NCBI GenBank assembly: GCA_030848705.1
Contig: CM061242.1
Location: forward strand, 66,498,564-66,562,563
DNA: 64,000 bases
From: Heracleum sosnowskyi
Taxonomy: Eukaryota; Streptophyta; Magnoliopsida; Apiales; Apiaceae
Direction: 5' to 3'
The first letter of the stretch is position 1. Each line of letters opens with the position of its first letter. The notes beneath the pieces are model-generated. The model did no database searches, was not told where the DNA came from, and worked only from the letters and a program-made list of their open reading frames with translations. Below, piece after piece: positions 11,068 to 24,900 of this stretch. Position numbers and translations under genes: made by a program.

Positions 11068-12599
11068 AATTCTATAAACCTATAGGGTCAAACTACTAGA
11101 AAATACCCACAAAACGACTCGCTTCAATTTATCCCCGTTTTCCTTGTATAGCTCCCTTCAGAGGTATACGTAATCGGGCGTCCCCTGGTATCTGCTCCAA
11201 TTTTGGCCCGGACTGCTCCAAATGAAGTTTTTTGCAATTCTATAAACCCATAGAGTCAAACTACGAGAAAATATCCATAAAACGACCCGCTTCAATTTAT
11301 CCCCGTTTTCCTTGTCTAGCTCCCTTCAGAGGTATACGTAATCGGGCGTCCCCTGGTATCTGCTCCAATTCAGGTCCAGACTGCTCCAAATGAAGTTTTT
11401 TACAATTCTATAAACCCATAGGGCCAAACTACGAGAAAATATCCACAAAATGACCCGCTTCAATTTATCCCCGTTTTCCTTGTATAGCTCCCTTCAGAGG
11501 TATACATAATCGGGTGTCCCCTGGTATCTGCTCAAATTCAGGTCCAGACAGCTCCAAATGAAGTTTTTTGCAATTCTATAAACCTATAGGGTCAAACTAC
11601 TAGAAAATACCCACAAAACGACCCGCTTCAATTTATCCCCGTTTTCCTTGTATAGCTCCCTTAGGAGGTAATCGTAATCGGGAGTCCCCTGGTATCTGCT
11701 CCAATTCAGGCCCAGACTGCTCCAAATGAAGTCTTTTGCAATTCTATAAACCCGTAGGGTCAAACTACGAGAAAATATCCACAAAATGACCCGCTTCAAT
11801 TTATCCCCGTTTTCCTTGTATAGCCCCCTTAAGAGGTATACGTAATCGGGCGTCCCCTGGTATCTGCTCCAATTCAGGCCCGGACTGCTCCAAATGAAGT
11901 TTTTTGCAATTCTATAAATCTATAGGGTCAAACTACGAGAAAATATCCACAAAACGACCCGCTTCAATTTAACCACGCTTTCCTTGTATAGATCCCTTAA
12001 GAGGTATACGTAATCGGGCGTCCCCTGGTATCGGCTCCAATTCAGGTCCGGACAGCTCCAAATGAAGTTTACTGCAATTCTATAAACCCATAGGGTCAAA
12101 CTACGAGAAAATATCCACAAACGACCCGCTTCAATTTAACCCCGTTTTCCTTGTATAGATCCCTTAAGAGGTATACGTAATCGGGCGTCCCCTGGTATCG
12201 GCTCCAATTCAGGTCCGGACAGCTCCAAATGAAGTTTACTGCAATTCTATAAACCCATAGGGTCAAACAACGAGAAAATATCCATAAAACGACCCGCTTC
12301 AATTTATCCCCGTTTTCCTTGTCTAGCTCCCTTCAGAGGTATACGTAATCGGGCGTCCCCTGGTATCTGCTCCAATTTAGGTCCAGACAGCTCCAAATGA
12401 AGTTTTTTGCAATTCTATAAACCTATAGGGTCAAACTACTAGAAAATACCCACAAAACGACCCGCTTCAATTTATCCCCGTTTTCCTTGTATAGCTCCCT
12501 TAGGAGGTAATCGTAATCGGGCGTCCCCTGGTATCTGCTCCAATTCAGGCCCAGACTGCTCCAAATGAAGTTTTTTGCAATTCTATAAACCCGTAGGGT

Positions 12600-15300
12600 C
12601 AAACTACGAGAAAATATCCATAAAATGACCCGCTTCATTTTCTCCCCGTTTTCCTTGTCTAGCTCCCTTCAGAGGTATACGTAATCGGGCGTCCCCTGGT
12701 ATCTGCTCCAATTCAGGTCCAGACTGCTCCAAATGAAGTTTTTTACAATTCTATAAACCCATAGGGTCAAACTACGAGAAAATATCCACAAAATGACCCG
12801 CTTCAATTTATCCCCGTTTTCCTTGTATAGCTCCCTTCTGAGGTATACATAATCGGGTGTCCCCTGGTATCTGCTCAAATTCAGGTCCAGACAGCTCCAA
12901 ATGAAGTTTTTTGCAATTCTATAAACCTACAGGGTCAAACTACTAGAAAATACCCACAAAACCACCCGCTTCAATTTATCCCCGTTTTCCTTGTATAGCT
13001 CCCTTAGGAGGTAATCGTAATCGGGAGTCCCCTGGTATCTGCTCTAATTCAGGCCCAGACTGCTCCAAATGAAGTTTTTTGCAATTCTATAAACCCATAG
13101 GGTCAAACTACGAGAAAATATCCACAAAATGACCCGCTTCAATTTATCCCCGTTTTCCTTGTATAACCCCCCTTAAGAGGTATACGTAATCGGGCGTCCC
13201 CTGGTATCTGCTCCAATTCAGGCCCGGACTGCTCCAAATGAAGTTTTTTGCAATTCTATAAATCTAAAGGGTCAAACTACGAGAAAATATCCACAAAACG
13301 ACCCGCTTCGATTTAACCCCGCTTTCCTTGTATAGATCCCTTAAGAGGTATACGTAATCGGGCGTCCCCTGGTATCGGCTCCAATTCAGGTCCGGACAGC
13401 TCCAAATGAAGTTTACTGCAATTCTATAAACCCATAGGGTCAAACTACGAGAAAATATCCACAAACCACCCGCTTCAATTTAACCCCGTTTTCCTTGTAT
13501 AGATCCCTTAAGAGGTATACGTAATCGGGCGTCCCCTGGTATCGGCTCCAATTCAGGTCCGGACAGCTCCAAATGAAGTTTACTGCAATTCTATAAACCA
13601 ATAGGGTCAAACTACGAGAAAATATCCACAAAACGACCCGCTTCAATTTATCCCCGTTTTCCATGTATAGCTCCCTTAAGAGGTATACGTAATCGGGCGT
13701 CCCCTGGTATCGGCTCCAATTCAGGCCCGTACTGCTCCAAATGAAGTTTTTTGCAATTCTATAAACCTATAGGGTCAAACTACTAGAAAATACCCACAAA
13801 ACGACTCGCTTCAATTTATCCCCGTTTTCCTTGTATAGCTCCCTTCAGAGGTATACGTAATCGGGCGTCCCCTGGTATCTGCTCCAATTTTGGCCCGGAC
13901 TGCTCCAAATGAAGTTTTTTGCAATTCTATAAACCCATAGAGTCAAACTACGAGAAAATATCCATAAAACGACCCGCTTCAATTTATCCCCGTTTTCCTT
14001 GTCTAGCTCCCTTCAGAGGTATACGTAATCGGGCGTCCCCTGGTATCTGCTCCAATTCAGGTCCAGACTGCTCCAAATGAAGTTTTTTACAATTCTATAA
14101 ACCCATAGGGCCAAACTACGAGAAAATATCCACAAAATGACCCGCTTCAATTTATCCCCGTTTTCCTTGTATAGCTCCCTTCAGAGGTATACATAATCGG
14201 GTGTCCCCTGGTATCTGCTCAAATTCAGGTCCAGACAGCTCCAAATGAAGTTTTTTGCAATTCTATAAACCTATAGGGTCAAACTACTAGAAAATACCCA
14301 CAAAACGACCCGCTTCAATTTATCCCCGTTTTCCTTGTATAGCTCCCTTAGGAGGTAATCGTAATCGGGAGTCCCCTGGTATCTGCTCCAATTCAGGCCC
14401 AGACTGCTCCAAATGAAGTCTTTTGCAATTCTATAAACCCGTAGGGTCAAACCACGAGAAAATATCCACAAAATGACCCGCTTCAATTTATCCCCGTTTT
14501 CCTTGTATAGCCCCCTTAAGAGGTATACGTAATCGGGCGTCCCCTGGTATCTGCTCCAATTCAGGCCCGGACTGCTCCAAATGAAGTTTTTTGCAATTCT
14601 ATAAATCTATAGGGTCAAACTACGAGAAAATATCCACAAAACGACCCGCTTCAATTTAACCACGCTTTCCTTGTATAGATCCCTTAAGAGGTATACGTAA
14701 TCGGGCGTCCCCTGGTATCGGCTCCAATTCAGGTCCGGACAGCTCCAAATGAAGTTTACTGCAATTCTATAAACCCATAGGGTCAAACTACGAGAAAATA
14801 TCCACAAACGACCCGCTTCAATTTAACCCCGTTTTCCTTGTATAGATCCCTTAAGAGGTATACGTAATCGGGCGTCCCCTGGTATCGGCTGCAATTCAGG
14901 TCCGGACAGCTCCAAATGAAGTTTACTGCAATTCTATAAACCCATAGGGTCAAACTACGAGAAAATATCCATAAAACGACCCGCTTCAATTTATTCCCGT
15001 TTTCCTTGTCTAGCTCCCTTCAGAGGTATACGTAATCGGGCGTCCCCTGGTATCTGCTCCAATTCAGGTCCAGACAGCTCCAAATGAAGTTTTTTGCAAT
15101 TCTATAAACCTATAGGGTCAAACTACTAGAAAATACCCACAAAACGACCCGCTTCAATTTATCCCCGTTTTCCTTGTATAGCTCCCTTAGGAGGTAATCG
15201 TAATCGGGAGTCCCCTGGTATCTGCTCCAATTCAGGCCCAGACTGCTCCAAATGAAGTTTTTTGCAATTCTATAAACCCGTAGGGTCAAACTACGAGAAA
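12600..15300. repeat. Segmental unit, short copy (2,687 bp, 16 monomers)
   Basis: Second copy of the 9.4-12.6 kb segment, with only one copy of the 504-bp trimer. The junction is inside the monomer that starts at 12,579: it begins CCCGTAGGG like a C monomer, then switches to the F-type CCATAAAATG and TCATTTTCTCC body, placing the breakpoint at about 12,593-12,621. Its final monomers match 12,411-12,600 at offset 2,687. Confidence 0.88.
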
Positions 15301-15433
15301 ATATCCACAAAATGACCCGCTTCAATTTATCCCCGTTTTCCTTGTATAGCCCCCTTAAGAGGTATACGTAATCGGGCGTCCCCTGGTATCTGCTCCAATC
15401 CAGGCCCGGACTGCTCCAAATGAAGTTTTTTGC
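14259..15433. repeat. Leader segment P1 of the 6,543-bp duplication (7 monomers, 1,175 bp)
   Basis: The order is B-C-D-E-F-B-C, starting at 14,259, 14,427, 14,595, 14,763, 14,930, 15,098 and 15,266. It overlaps the end of the preceding segment. Tags repeated 6,543 bp downstream are GTCTTTTGC, AACCACGAG, TTTAACCACGC, GGCTGCAATTC and TTTATTCCCG. Confidence 0.85.
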
Positions 15434-18400
15434 AGTTCTATAAATCTATAGGGTCAAACTATGAGAAAATATCCACAAAACGACCCGCTTCAATTTAACC
15501 CCGCTTTCCTTGTATAGATCCCTTAAGAGGTATACGTAATCGGGCGTCCCCTGGTATCGGCTCCAATTCAGGTCCGGACAGCTCCAAATGAAGTTTACTG
15601 CAATTCTATAAACCCATAGGGTCAAACTACGAGAAAATATCCACAAACGACCCGCTTCAATTTAACCCCGTTTTCCTTGTATAGATCCCTTAAGAGGTAT
15701 ACGTAATCGGGCGTCCCCTGGTATCGGCTCCAATTCAGGTCCGGACAGCTCCAAATGAAGTTTACTGCAATTCTATAAACCCATAGGGTCAAACTACGAG
15801 AAAATATCCACAAAATGACCCGCTTCAATTTATCCCCGTTTTCCTTGTATAGCTCCCTTCTGAGGTATACATAATCGGGTGTCCCCTGGTATCTGCTCCA
15901 ATTCAGGTCCAGACAGCTCCAAATTAAGTTTTTTGCAATTCTATAAATCTATAGGGTCAAACTACTAGAAAATACCCACAAAACCACCCGCTTCAATTTA
16001 TCCCCGTTTTCCTTGTATAGCTCCCTTAGGAGGTAATCGTAATCGGGAGTCCCCTGGTATCTGCTCCAATTCAGGCCCAGACTGCTCCAAATGAAGTTTT
16101 TTGCAATTCTATAAACCCGTAGGGTCAAACTACGAGAAAATATCCACAAAATGACCCGCTTCAATTTATCCCCGTTTTCCTTGTATAGCCCCCTTAAGAG
16201 GTATACGTAATCGGGCGTCCACTGGTATCTGCTCCAATTCAGGCCCGGACTGCTCCAAATGAAGTTTTTTGCAATTCTATAAATCTATAGGGTCAAACTA
16301 CGAGAAAATATCCACAAAACGACCCGCTTCAATTTAACCCCGCTTTCCTTGTATAGATCCCTTAAGAGGTATACGTAATCGGGCGTCCCCTGGTATCGGC
16401 TCCAATTCAGGTCCGGACAGCTCCAAATGAAGTTTACTGCAATTCTATAAACCCATAGGGTCAAACTACGAGAAAATATCCACAAACGACCCGCTTCAAT
16501 TTAACCCCGTTTTCCTTATATAGATCCCTTAAGAGGTATACGTAATCGGGCGTCCCCTGGTATCGGCTCCAATTCAGGTCCGGACTGCTCCAAATGAAGT
16601 TTTTTGCAATTCTATAAATCTATAGGGTCAAACTACTAGAAAATACCCACAAAACCACCCGCTTCAATTTATCCCCGTTTTCCTTGTATAGCTCCCTTAG
16701 GAGGTAATCGTAATCGGGAGTCCCCTGGTATCTGCTCCAATTCAGGCCCAGACTGCTCCAAATGAAGTTTTTTGCAATTCTATAAACCCGTAGGGTCAAA
16801 CTACGAGAAAATATCCACAAAATGACCCGCTTCAATTTATCCCCGTTTTCCTTGTATAGCCCCCTTAAGAGGTATACGTAATCGGGCGTCCCCTGGTATC
16901 TGCTCCAATTCAGGCCCGGACTGCTCCAAATGAAGTTTTTTGCAATTCTATAAATCTATAGGGTCAAACTACGAGAAAATATCCACAAAACGACCCGCTT
17001 CAATTTAACCCCGCTTTCCTTGTATAGATCCCTTAAGAGGTATACGTAATCGGGCGTCCCCTGGTATCGGCTCCAATTCAGGTCCGGACAGCTCCAAATG
17101 AAGTTTACTGCAATTCTATAAACCCATAGGGTCAAACTACGAGAAAATATCCACAAACGACCCGCTTCAATTTAACCCCGTTTTCCTTGTATAGATCCCT
17201 TAAGAGGTATACGTAATCGGGCGTCCCCTGGTATCGGCTCCAATTCAGGTCCGGACTGCTCCAAATGAAGTTTTTTGCAATTCTATAAATCTATAGGGTC
17301 AAACTACGAGAAAATATCCACAAAACGACGCGCTTCAATTTAACCCCGCTTTCCTTGTATAGATCCCTTAAGAGGCATACGTAATCGGGCGTCCCCTGGT
17401 ATCGGCTCCAATTCAGGTCCGGACAGCTCCAAATGAAGTTTACTGCAATTCTATAAACCCATAGGGTCAAACTACGAGAAAATATCCACAAACGACCCGC
17501 TTCAATTTAACCCCGTTTTCCTTGTATAGATCCCTTAAAAGGTATACGTAATCGGGCGTCCCCTGGTATCGGCTCCAATTCAGGTCCGGACAGCTCCAAA
17601 TGAAGTTTACTGCAATTCTATAAACCCATAGGGTCAAACTACGAGAAAATATCCACAAAACGACCCGCTTCAATTTATCCCCGTTTTCCATGTATAGCTC
17701 CCTTAAGAGGTATACGTAATCGGGCGTCCCCTGGTATCGGCTCCAATTCAGGCCCGTACTGCTCCAAATGAAGTTTTTTGCAATTCTATAAACCTATAGG
17801 GTCAAACTACTAGAAAATACCCACAAAACGACTCGCTTCAATTTATCCCCGTTTTCCTTGTATAGCTCCCTTCAGAGGTATACGTAATCGGGCGTCCCCT
17901 GGTATCTGCTCCAATTTTGGCCCGGACTGCTCCAAATGAAGTTTTTTGCAATTCTATAAACCCATAGGGTCAAACTACGAGAAAATATCCATAAAACGAC
18001 CCGCTTCAATTTATCCCCGTTTTCCTTGTCTAGCTCCCTTCAAAGGTATACGTAATCGGGCGTCCCCTGGTATCTGCTCCAATTCAGGTCCAGACTGCTC
18101 CAAATGAAGTTTTTTACAATTCTATAAACCCATAGGGTCAAACTACGAGAAAATATCCACAAAATGACCCGCTTCAATTTATCCCCGTTTTCCTTGTATA
18201 GCTCCCTTCTAAGGTATACATAATCGGGTGTCCCCTGGTATCTGCTCAAATTCAGGTCCAGACAGCTCCAAATGAAGTTTTTTGCAATTCTATAAACATA
18301 TAGGGTCAAACTACTAGAAAATACCCACAAAACGACCCGCTTCAATTTATCCCCGTTTTCCTTGTATAGCTCCCTTAGGAGGTAATCGTAATCGGGAGTC

Positions 18401-18621
18401 CCCTGGTATCTGCTCTAATTCAGGCCCAGACTGCTCCAAATGAAGTTTTTTGCAATTCTATAAACCCATAGGGTCAAACTACGAGAAAATATCCACAAAA
18501 TGACCCGTTTCAATTTATCCCCGTTTTCCTTGTATAGCCCCCTTAAGAGGTATACGTAATCGGGCGTCCCCTGGTATCTGCTCCAATCCAGGCCCGGACT
18601 GCTCCAAATGAAGTTTTTTGC
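15434..18621. repeat. 19-mer HOR unit U1 (3,188 bp)
   Basis: Monomer order is D E A B C D E B C D E D E G H F A B C, with four 167-bp E monomers, so 19 x 168 - 4. The first monomer is marked by AGTTCTATAA and ACTATGAG. Private tags are TCCACTGG near 16,219, shared with U3, and ACCCGTTTC near 18,505, seen in this copy only among the four. Confidence 0.92.
17782..17949. repeat. Type H monomer (exemplar)
   Basis: Marked by ACTACTAGAAAATACCC together with ACGACTCGC, CTTCAGAGG and CAATTTTGGCCCGG. In the 28-53 kb region an alternative H has ACCTTAGGG and ACTAATAG; loss of one base makes that copy 167 bp (for example 33,556-33,722). From about 46.6 kb another version reads CAATTTAGGTCCGG. Confidence 0.85.
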
Positions 18622-20801
18622 AGTTCTATAAATCTATAGGGTCAAACTATGAGAAAATATCCACAAAACGACCCGCTTCAATTTAACCCCGCTTTCCTTG
18701 TATAGATCCCTTAAGAGGTATACGTAATCGGGCGTCCCCTGGTATCGGCTCCAATTCAGGTCCGGACAGCTCCAAATGAAGTTTACTGCAATTCTATAAA
18801 CCCATAGGGTCAAACTACGAGAAAATATCCACAAACGACCCGCTTCAATTTAACCCCGTTTTCCTTGTATAGATCCCTTAAGAGGTATACGTAATCGGGC
18901 GTCCCCTGGTATCGGCTCCAATTCAGGTCCGGACAGCTCCAAATGAAGTTTACTGCAATTCTATAAACCCATAGGGTCAAACTACGAGAAAATATCCACA
19001 AAATGACCCGCTTCAATTTATCCCCGTTTTCCTTGTATAGCTCCCTTCTGAGGTATACATAATCGGGTGTCCCCTGGTATCTGCTCCAATTCAGGTCCAG
19101 ACAGCTCCAAATTAAGTTTTTTGCAATTCTATAAATCTATAGGGTCAAACTACTAGAAAATACCCACAAAACCACCCGCTTCAATTTATCCCCGTTTTCC
19201 TTGTATAGCTCCCTTAGGAGGTAATCGTAATCGGGAGTCCCCTGGTATCTGCTCCAATTCAGGCCCAGACTGCTCCAAATGAAGTTTTTTGCAATTCTAT
19301 AAACCCGTAGGGTCAAACTACGAGAAAATATCCACAAAATGACCCGCTTCAATTTATCCCCGTTTTCCTTGTATAGCCCCCTTAAGAGGTATACGTAATC
19401 GGGCGTCCCCTGGTATCTGCTCCAATTCAGGCCCGGACTGCTCCAAATGAAGTTTTTTGCAATTCTATAAATCTATAGGGTCAAACTACGAGAAAATATC
19501 CACAAAACGACCCGCTTCAATTTAACCCCGCTTTCCTTGTATAGATCCCTTAAGAGGTATACGTAATCGGGCGTCCCCTGGTATCGGCTCCAATTCAGGT
19601 CCGGACAGCTCCAAATGAAGTTTACTGCAATTCTATAAACCCATAGGGTCAAACTACGAGAAAATATCCACAAACGACCCGCTTCAATTTAACCCCGTTT
19701 TCCTTGTATAGATCCCTTAAGAGGTATACGTAATCGGGCGTCCCCTGGTATCGGCTCCAATTCAGGTCCGGACTGCTCCAAATGAAGTTTTTTGCAATTC
19801 TATAAATCTATAGGGTCAAACTACTAGAAAATACCCACAAAACCACCCGCTTCAATTTATCCCCGTTTTCCTTGTATAGCTCCCTTAGGAGGTAATCGTA
19901 ATCGGGAGTCCCCTGGTATCTGCTCCAATTCAGGCCCAGACTGCTCCAAATGAAGTTTTTTGCAATTCTATAAACCCGTAGGGTCAAACTACGAGAAAAT
20001 ATCCACAAAATGACCCGCTTCAATTTATCCCCGTTTTCCTTGTATAGATCCCTTAAGAGGTATACGTAATCGGGCGTCCCCTGGTATCTGCTCCAATTCA
20101 GGCCCGGACTGCTCCAACTGAAGTTTTTTGCAATTCTATAAATCTATAGGGTCAAACTACGAGAAAATATCCACAAAACGACCCGCTTCAATTTAACCCC
20201 GCTTTCCTTGTATAGATCCCTTAAGAGGTATACGTAATCGGGCGTCCCCTGGTATCGGCTCCAATTCAGGTCCGGACAGCTCCAAATGAAGTTTACTGCA
20301 ATTCTATAAACCCATAGGGTCAAACTACGAGAAAATATCCACAAACGACCCGCTTCAATTTAACCCCGTTTTCCTTGTATAGATCCCTTAAGAGGTATAC
20401 GTAATCGGGCGTCCCCTGGTATCGGCTCCAATTCAGGTCCGGACTGCTCCAAATGAAGTTTTTTGCAATTCTATAAATCTATAGGGTCAAACTACGAGAA
20501 AATATCCACAAAACGACGCGCTTCAATTTAACCCCGCTTTCCTTGTATAGATCCCTTAAGAGGCATACGTAATCGGGCGTCCCCTGGTATCGGCTCCAAT
20601 TCAGGTCCGGACAGCTCCAAATGAAGTTTACTGCAATTCTATAAACCCATAGGGTCAAACTACGAGAAAATATCCACAAACGACCCGCTTCAATTTAACC
20701 CCGTTTTCCTTGTATAGATCCCTTAAGAGGTATACGTAATCGGGCGTCCCCTGGTATCGGCTCCAATTCAGGTCCGGACTGCTCCAAATGAAGTTTTTTG
20801 C
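18622..20801. repeat. 19-mer HOR unit U2, truncated
   Basis: Follows U1 at offset 3,188 for about 2 kb and carries GCTCCAACTGAAG near 20,112, a tag shared with U4. It leaves the U pattern at the E monomer 20,635, which has CTTAAGAGG and a GGACTGC end in place of the CTTAAAAGG form, and runs into a B monomer at 20,802 that is the duplication junction. One C monomer here has TATAGATCCC (20,044) where its relatives have TATAGCCCCC. Confidence 0.88.
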
Positions 20802-21976
20802 AATTCTATAAATCTATAGGGTCAAACTACTAGAAAATACCCACAAAACCACCCGCTTCAATTTATCCCCGTTTTCCTTGTATAGCTCCCTTAGGAGGTA
20901 ATCGTAATCGGGAGTCCCCTGGTATCTGCTCCAATTCAGGCCCAGACTGCTCCAAATGAAGTCTTTTGCAATTCTATAAACCCGTAGGGTCAAACCACGA
21001 GAAAATATCCACAAAATGACCCGCTTCAATTTATCCCCGTTTTCCTTGTATAGCCCCCTTAAGAGGTATACGTAATCGGGCGTCCCCTGGTATCTGCTCC
21101 AATTCAGGCCCGGACTGCTCCAAATGAAGTTTTTTGCAATTCTATAAATCTATAGGGTCAAACTACGAGAAAATATCCACAAAACGACCCGCTTCAATTT
21201 AACCACGCTTTCCTTGTATAGATCCCTTAAGAGGTATACGTAATCGGGCGTCCCCTGGTATCGGCTCCAATTCAGGTCCGGACAGCTCCAAATGAAGTTT
21301 ACTGCAATTCTATAAACCCATAGGGTCAAACTACGAGAAAATATCCACAAACGACCCGCTTCAATTTAACCCCGTTTTCCTTGTATAGATCCCTTAAGAG
21401 GTATACGTAATCGGGCGTCCCCTGGTATCGGCTGCAATTCAGGTCCGGACAGCTCCAAATGAAGTTTACTGCAATTCTATAAACCCATAGGGTCAAACTA
21501 CGAGAAAATATCCATAAAACGACCCGCTTCAATTTATTCCCGTTTTCCTTGTCTAGCTCCCTTCAGAGGTATACGTAATCGGGCGTCCCCTGGTATCTGC
21601 TCCAATTCAGGTCCAGACAGCTCCAAATGAAGTTTTTTGCAATTCTATAAACCTATAGGGTCAAACTACTAGAAAATACCCACAAAACGACCCGCTTCAA
21701 TTTATCCCCGTTTTCCTTGTATAGCTCCCTTAGGAGGTAATCGTAATCGGGAGTCCCCTGGTATCTGCTCCAATTCAGGCCCAGACTGCTCCAAATGAAG
21801 TTTTTTGCAATTCTATAAACCCGTAGGGTCAAACTACGAGAAAATATCCACAAAATGACCCGCTTCAATTTATCCCCGTTTTCCTTGTATAGCCCCCTTA
21901 AGAGGTATACGTAATCGGGCGTCCCCTGGTATCTGCTCCAATCCAGGCCCGGACTGCTCCAAATGAAGTTTTTTGC
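20802..21976. repeat. Leader segment P2, second copy of P1
   Basis: Matches 14,259-15,433 at offset 6,543, including GTCTTTTGC, AACCACGAG, TTTAACCACGC and TTTATTCCCG. The first monomer (20,802-20,969) is chimeric. Its first 50 bases have TCTATAGGG and AACCACCC like the B monomer in U1 at 16,608, and its end has GTCTTTTGC like 14,259. The breakpoint is therefore between about 20,850 and 20,963. Confidence 0.88.
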
Positions 21977-24900
21977 AGTTCTATAAATCTATAGGGTCAA
22001 ACTATGAGAAAATATCCACAAAACGACCCGCTTCAATTTAACCCCGCTTTCCTTGTATAGATCCCTTAAGAGGTATACGTAATCGGGCGTCCCCTGGTAT
22101 CGGCTCCAATTCAGGTCCGGACAGCTCCAAATGAAGTTTACTGCAATTCTATAAACCCATAGGGTCAAACTACGAGAAAATATCCACAAACGACCCGCTT
22201 CAATTTAACCCCGTTTTCCTTGTATAGATCCCTTAAGAGGTATACGTAATCGGGCGTCCCCTGGTATCGGCTCCAATTCAGGTCCGGACAGCTCCAAATG
22301 AAGTTTACTGCAATTCTATAAACCCATAGGGTCAAACTACGAGAAAATATCCACAAAATGACCCGCTTCAATTTATCCCCGTTTTCCTTGTATAGCTCCC
22401 TTCTGAGGTATACATAATCGGGTGTCCCCTGGTATCTGCTCCAATTCAGGTCCAGACAGCTCCAAATTAAGTTTTTTGCAATTCTATAAATCTATAGGGT
22501 CAAACTACTAGAAAATACCCACAAAACCACCCGCTTCAATTTATCCCCGTTTTCCTTGTATAGCTCCCTTAGGAGGTAATCGTAATCGGGAGTCCCCTGG
22601 TATCTGCTCCAATTCAGGCCCAGACTGCTCCAAATGAAGTTTTTTGCAATTCTATAAACCCGTAGGGTCAAACTACGAGAAAATATCCACAAAATGACCC
22701 GCTTCAATTTATCCCCGTTTTCCTTGTATAGCCCCCTTAAGAGGTATACGTAATCGGGCGTCCACTGGTATCTGCTCCAATTCAGGCCCGGACTGCTCCA
22801 AATGAAGTTTTTTGCAATTCTATAAATCTATAGGGTCAAACTACGAGAAAATATCCACAAAACGACCCGCTTCAATTTAACCCCGCTTTCCTTGTATAGA
22901 TCCCTTAAGAGGTATACGTAATCGGGCGTCCCCTGGTATCGGCTCCAATTCAGGTCCGGACAGCTCCAAATGAAGTTTACTGCAATTCTATAAACCCATA
23001 GGGTCAAACTACGAGAAAATATCCACAAACGACCCGCTTCAATTTAACCCCGTTTTCCTTGTATAGATCCCTTAAGAGGTATACGTAATCGGGCGTCCCC
23101 TGGTATCGGCTCCAATTCAGGTCCGGACTGCTCCAAATGAAGTTTTTTGCAATTCTATAAATCTATAGGGTCAAACTACTAGAAAATACCCACAAAACCA
23201 CCCGCTTCAATTTATCCCCGTTTTCCTTGTATAGCTCCCTTAGGAGGTAATCGTAATCGGGAGTCCCCTGGTATCTGCTCCAATTCAGGCCCAGACTGCT
23301 CCAAATGAAGTTTTTTGCAATTCTATAAACCCGTAGGGTCAAACTACGAGAAAATATCCACAAAATGACCCGCTTCAATTTATCCCCGTTTTCCTTGTAT
23401 AGCCCCCTTAAGAGGTATACGTAATCGGGCGTCCCCTGGTATCTGCTCCAATTCAGGCCCGGACTGCTCCAAATGAAGTTTTTTGCAATTCTATAAATCT
23501 ATAGGGTCAAACTACGAGAAAATATCCACAAAACGACCCGCTTCAATTTAACCCCGCTTTCCTTGTATAGATCCCTTAAGAGGTATACGTAATCGGGCGT
23601 CCCCTGGTATCGGCTCCAATTCAGGTCCGGACAGCTCCAAATGAAGTTTACTGCAATTCTATAAACCCATAGGGTCAAACTACGAGAAAATATCCACAAA
23701 CGACCCGCTTCAATTTAACCCCGTTTTCCTTGTATAGATCCCTTAAGAGGTATACGTAATCGGGCGTCCCCTGGTATCGGCTCCAATTCAGGTCCGGACT
23801 GCTCCAAATGAAGTTTTTTGCAATTCTATAAATCTATAGGGTCAAACTACGAGAAAATATCCACAAAACGACGCGCTTCAATTTAACCCCGCTTTCCTTG
23901 TATAGATCCCTTAAGAGGCATACGTAATCGGGCGTCCCCTGGTATCGGCTCCAATTCAGGTCCGGACAGCTCCAAATGAAGTTTACTGCAATTCTATAAA
24001 CCCATAGGGTCAAACTACGAGAAAATATCCACAAACGACCCGCTTCAATTTAACCCCGTTTTCCTTGTATAGATCCCTTAAAAGGTATACGTAATCGGGC
24101 GTCCCCTGGTATCGGCTCCAATTCAGGTCCGGACAGCTCCAAATGAAGTTTACTGCAATTCTATAAACCCATAGGGTCAAACTACGAGAAAATATCCACA
24201 AAACGACCCGCTTCAATTTATCCCCGTTTTCCATGTATAGCTCCCTTAAGAGGTATACGTAATCGGGCGTCCCCTGGTATCGGCTCCAATTCAGGCCCGT
24301 ACTGCTCCAAATGAAGTTTTTTGCAATTCTATAAACCTATAGGGTCAAACTACTAGAAAATACCCACAAAACGACTCGCTTCAATTTATCCCCGTTTTCC
24401 TTGTATAGCTCCCTTCAGAGGTATACGTAATCGGGCGTCCCCTGGTATCTGCTCCAATTTTGGCCCGGACTGCTCCAAATGAAGTTTTTTGCAATTCTAT
24501 AAACCCATAGGGTCAAACTACGAGAAAATATCCATAAAACGACCCGCTTCAATTTATCCCCGTTTTCCTTGTCTAGCTCCCTTCAAAGGTATACGTAATC
24601 GGGCGTCCCCTGGTATCTGCTCCAATTCAGGTCCAGACTGCTCCAAATGAAGTTTTTTACAATTCTATAAACCCATAGGGTCAAACTACGAGAAAATATC
24701 CACAAAATGACCCGCTTCAATTTATCCCCGTTTTCCTTGTATAGCTCCCTTCTAAGGTATACATAATCGGGTGTCCCCTGGTATCTGCTCAAATTCAGGT
24801 CCAGACAGCTCCAAATGAAGTTTTTTGCAATTCTATAAACATATAGGGTCAAACTACTAGAAAATACCCACAAAACGACCCGCTTCAATTTATCCCCGTT

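Larger units (their letters stand above)
9388..12600. repeat. Segmental unit, long copy (about 3,191 bp, 19 monomers)
   Basis: Aligns with 12,600-15,300. The left arm matches at offset 3,191 (9,421 with 12,612) and the part right of the trimer duplication matches at 2,687 (10,577 with 13,264; 12,423 with 15,110). The 504-bp difference is the internal trimer duplication. Private markers shared by both copies include TCATTTTCTCC, CTACAGGG, TCTAAAGGG and ACCAATAGGG. Confidence 0.88.
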
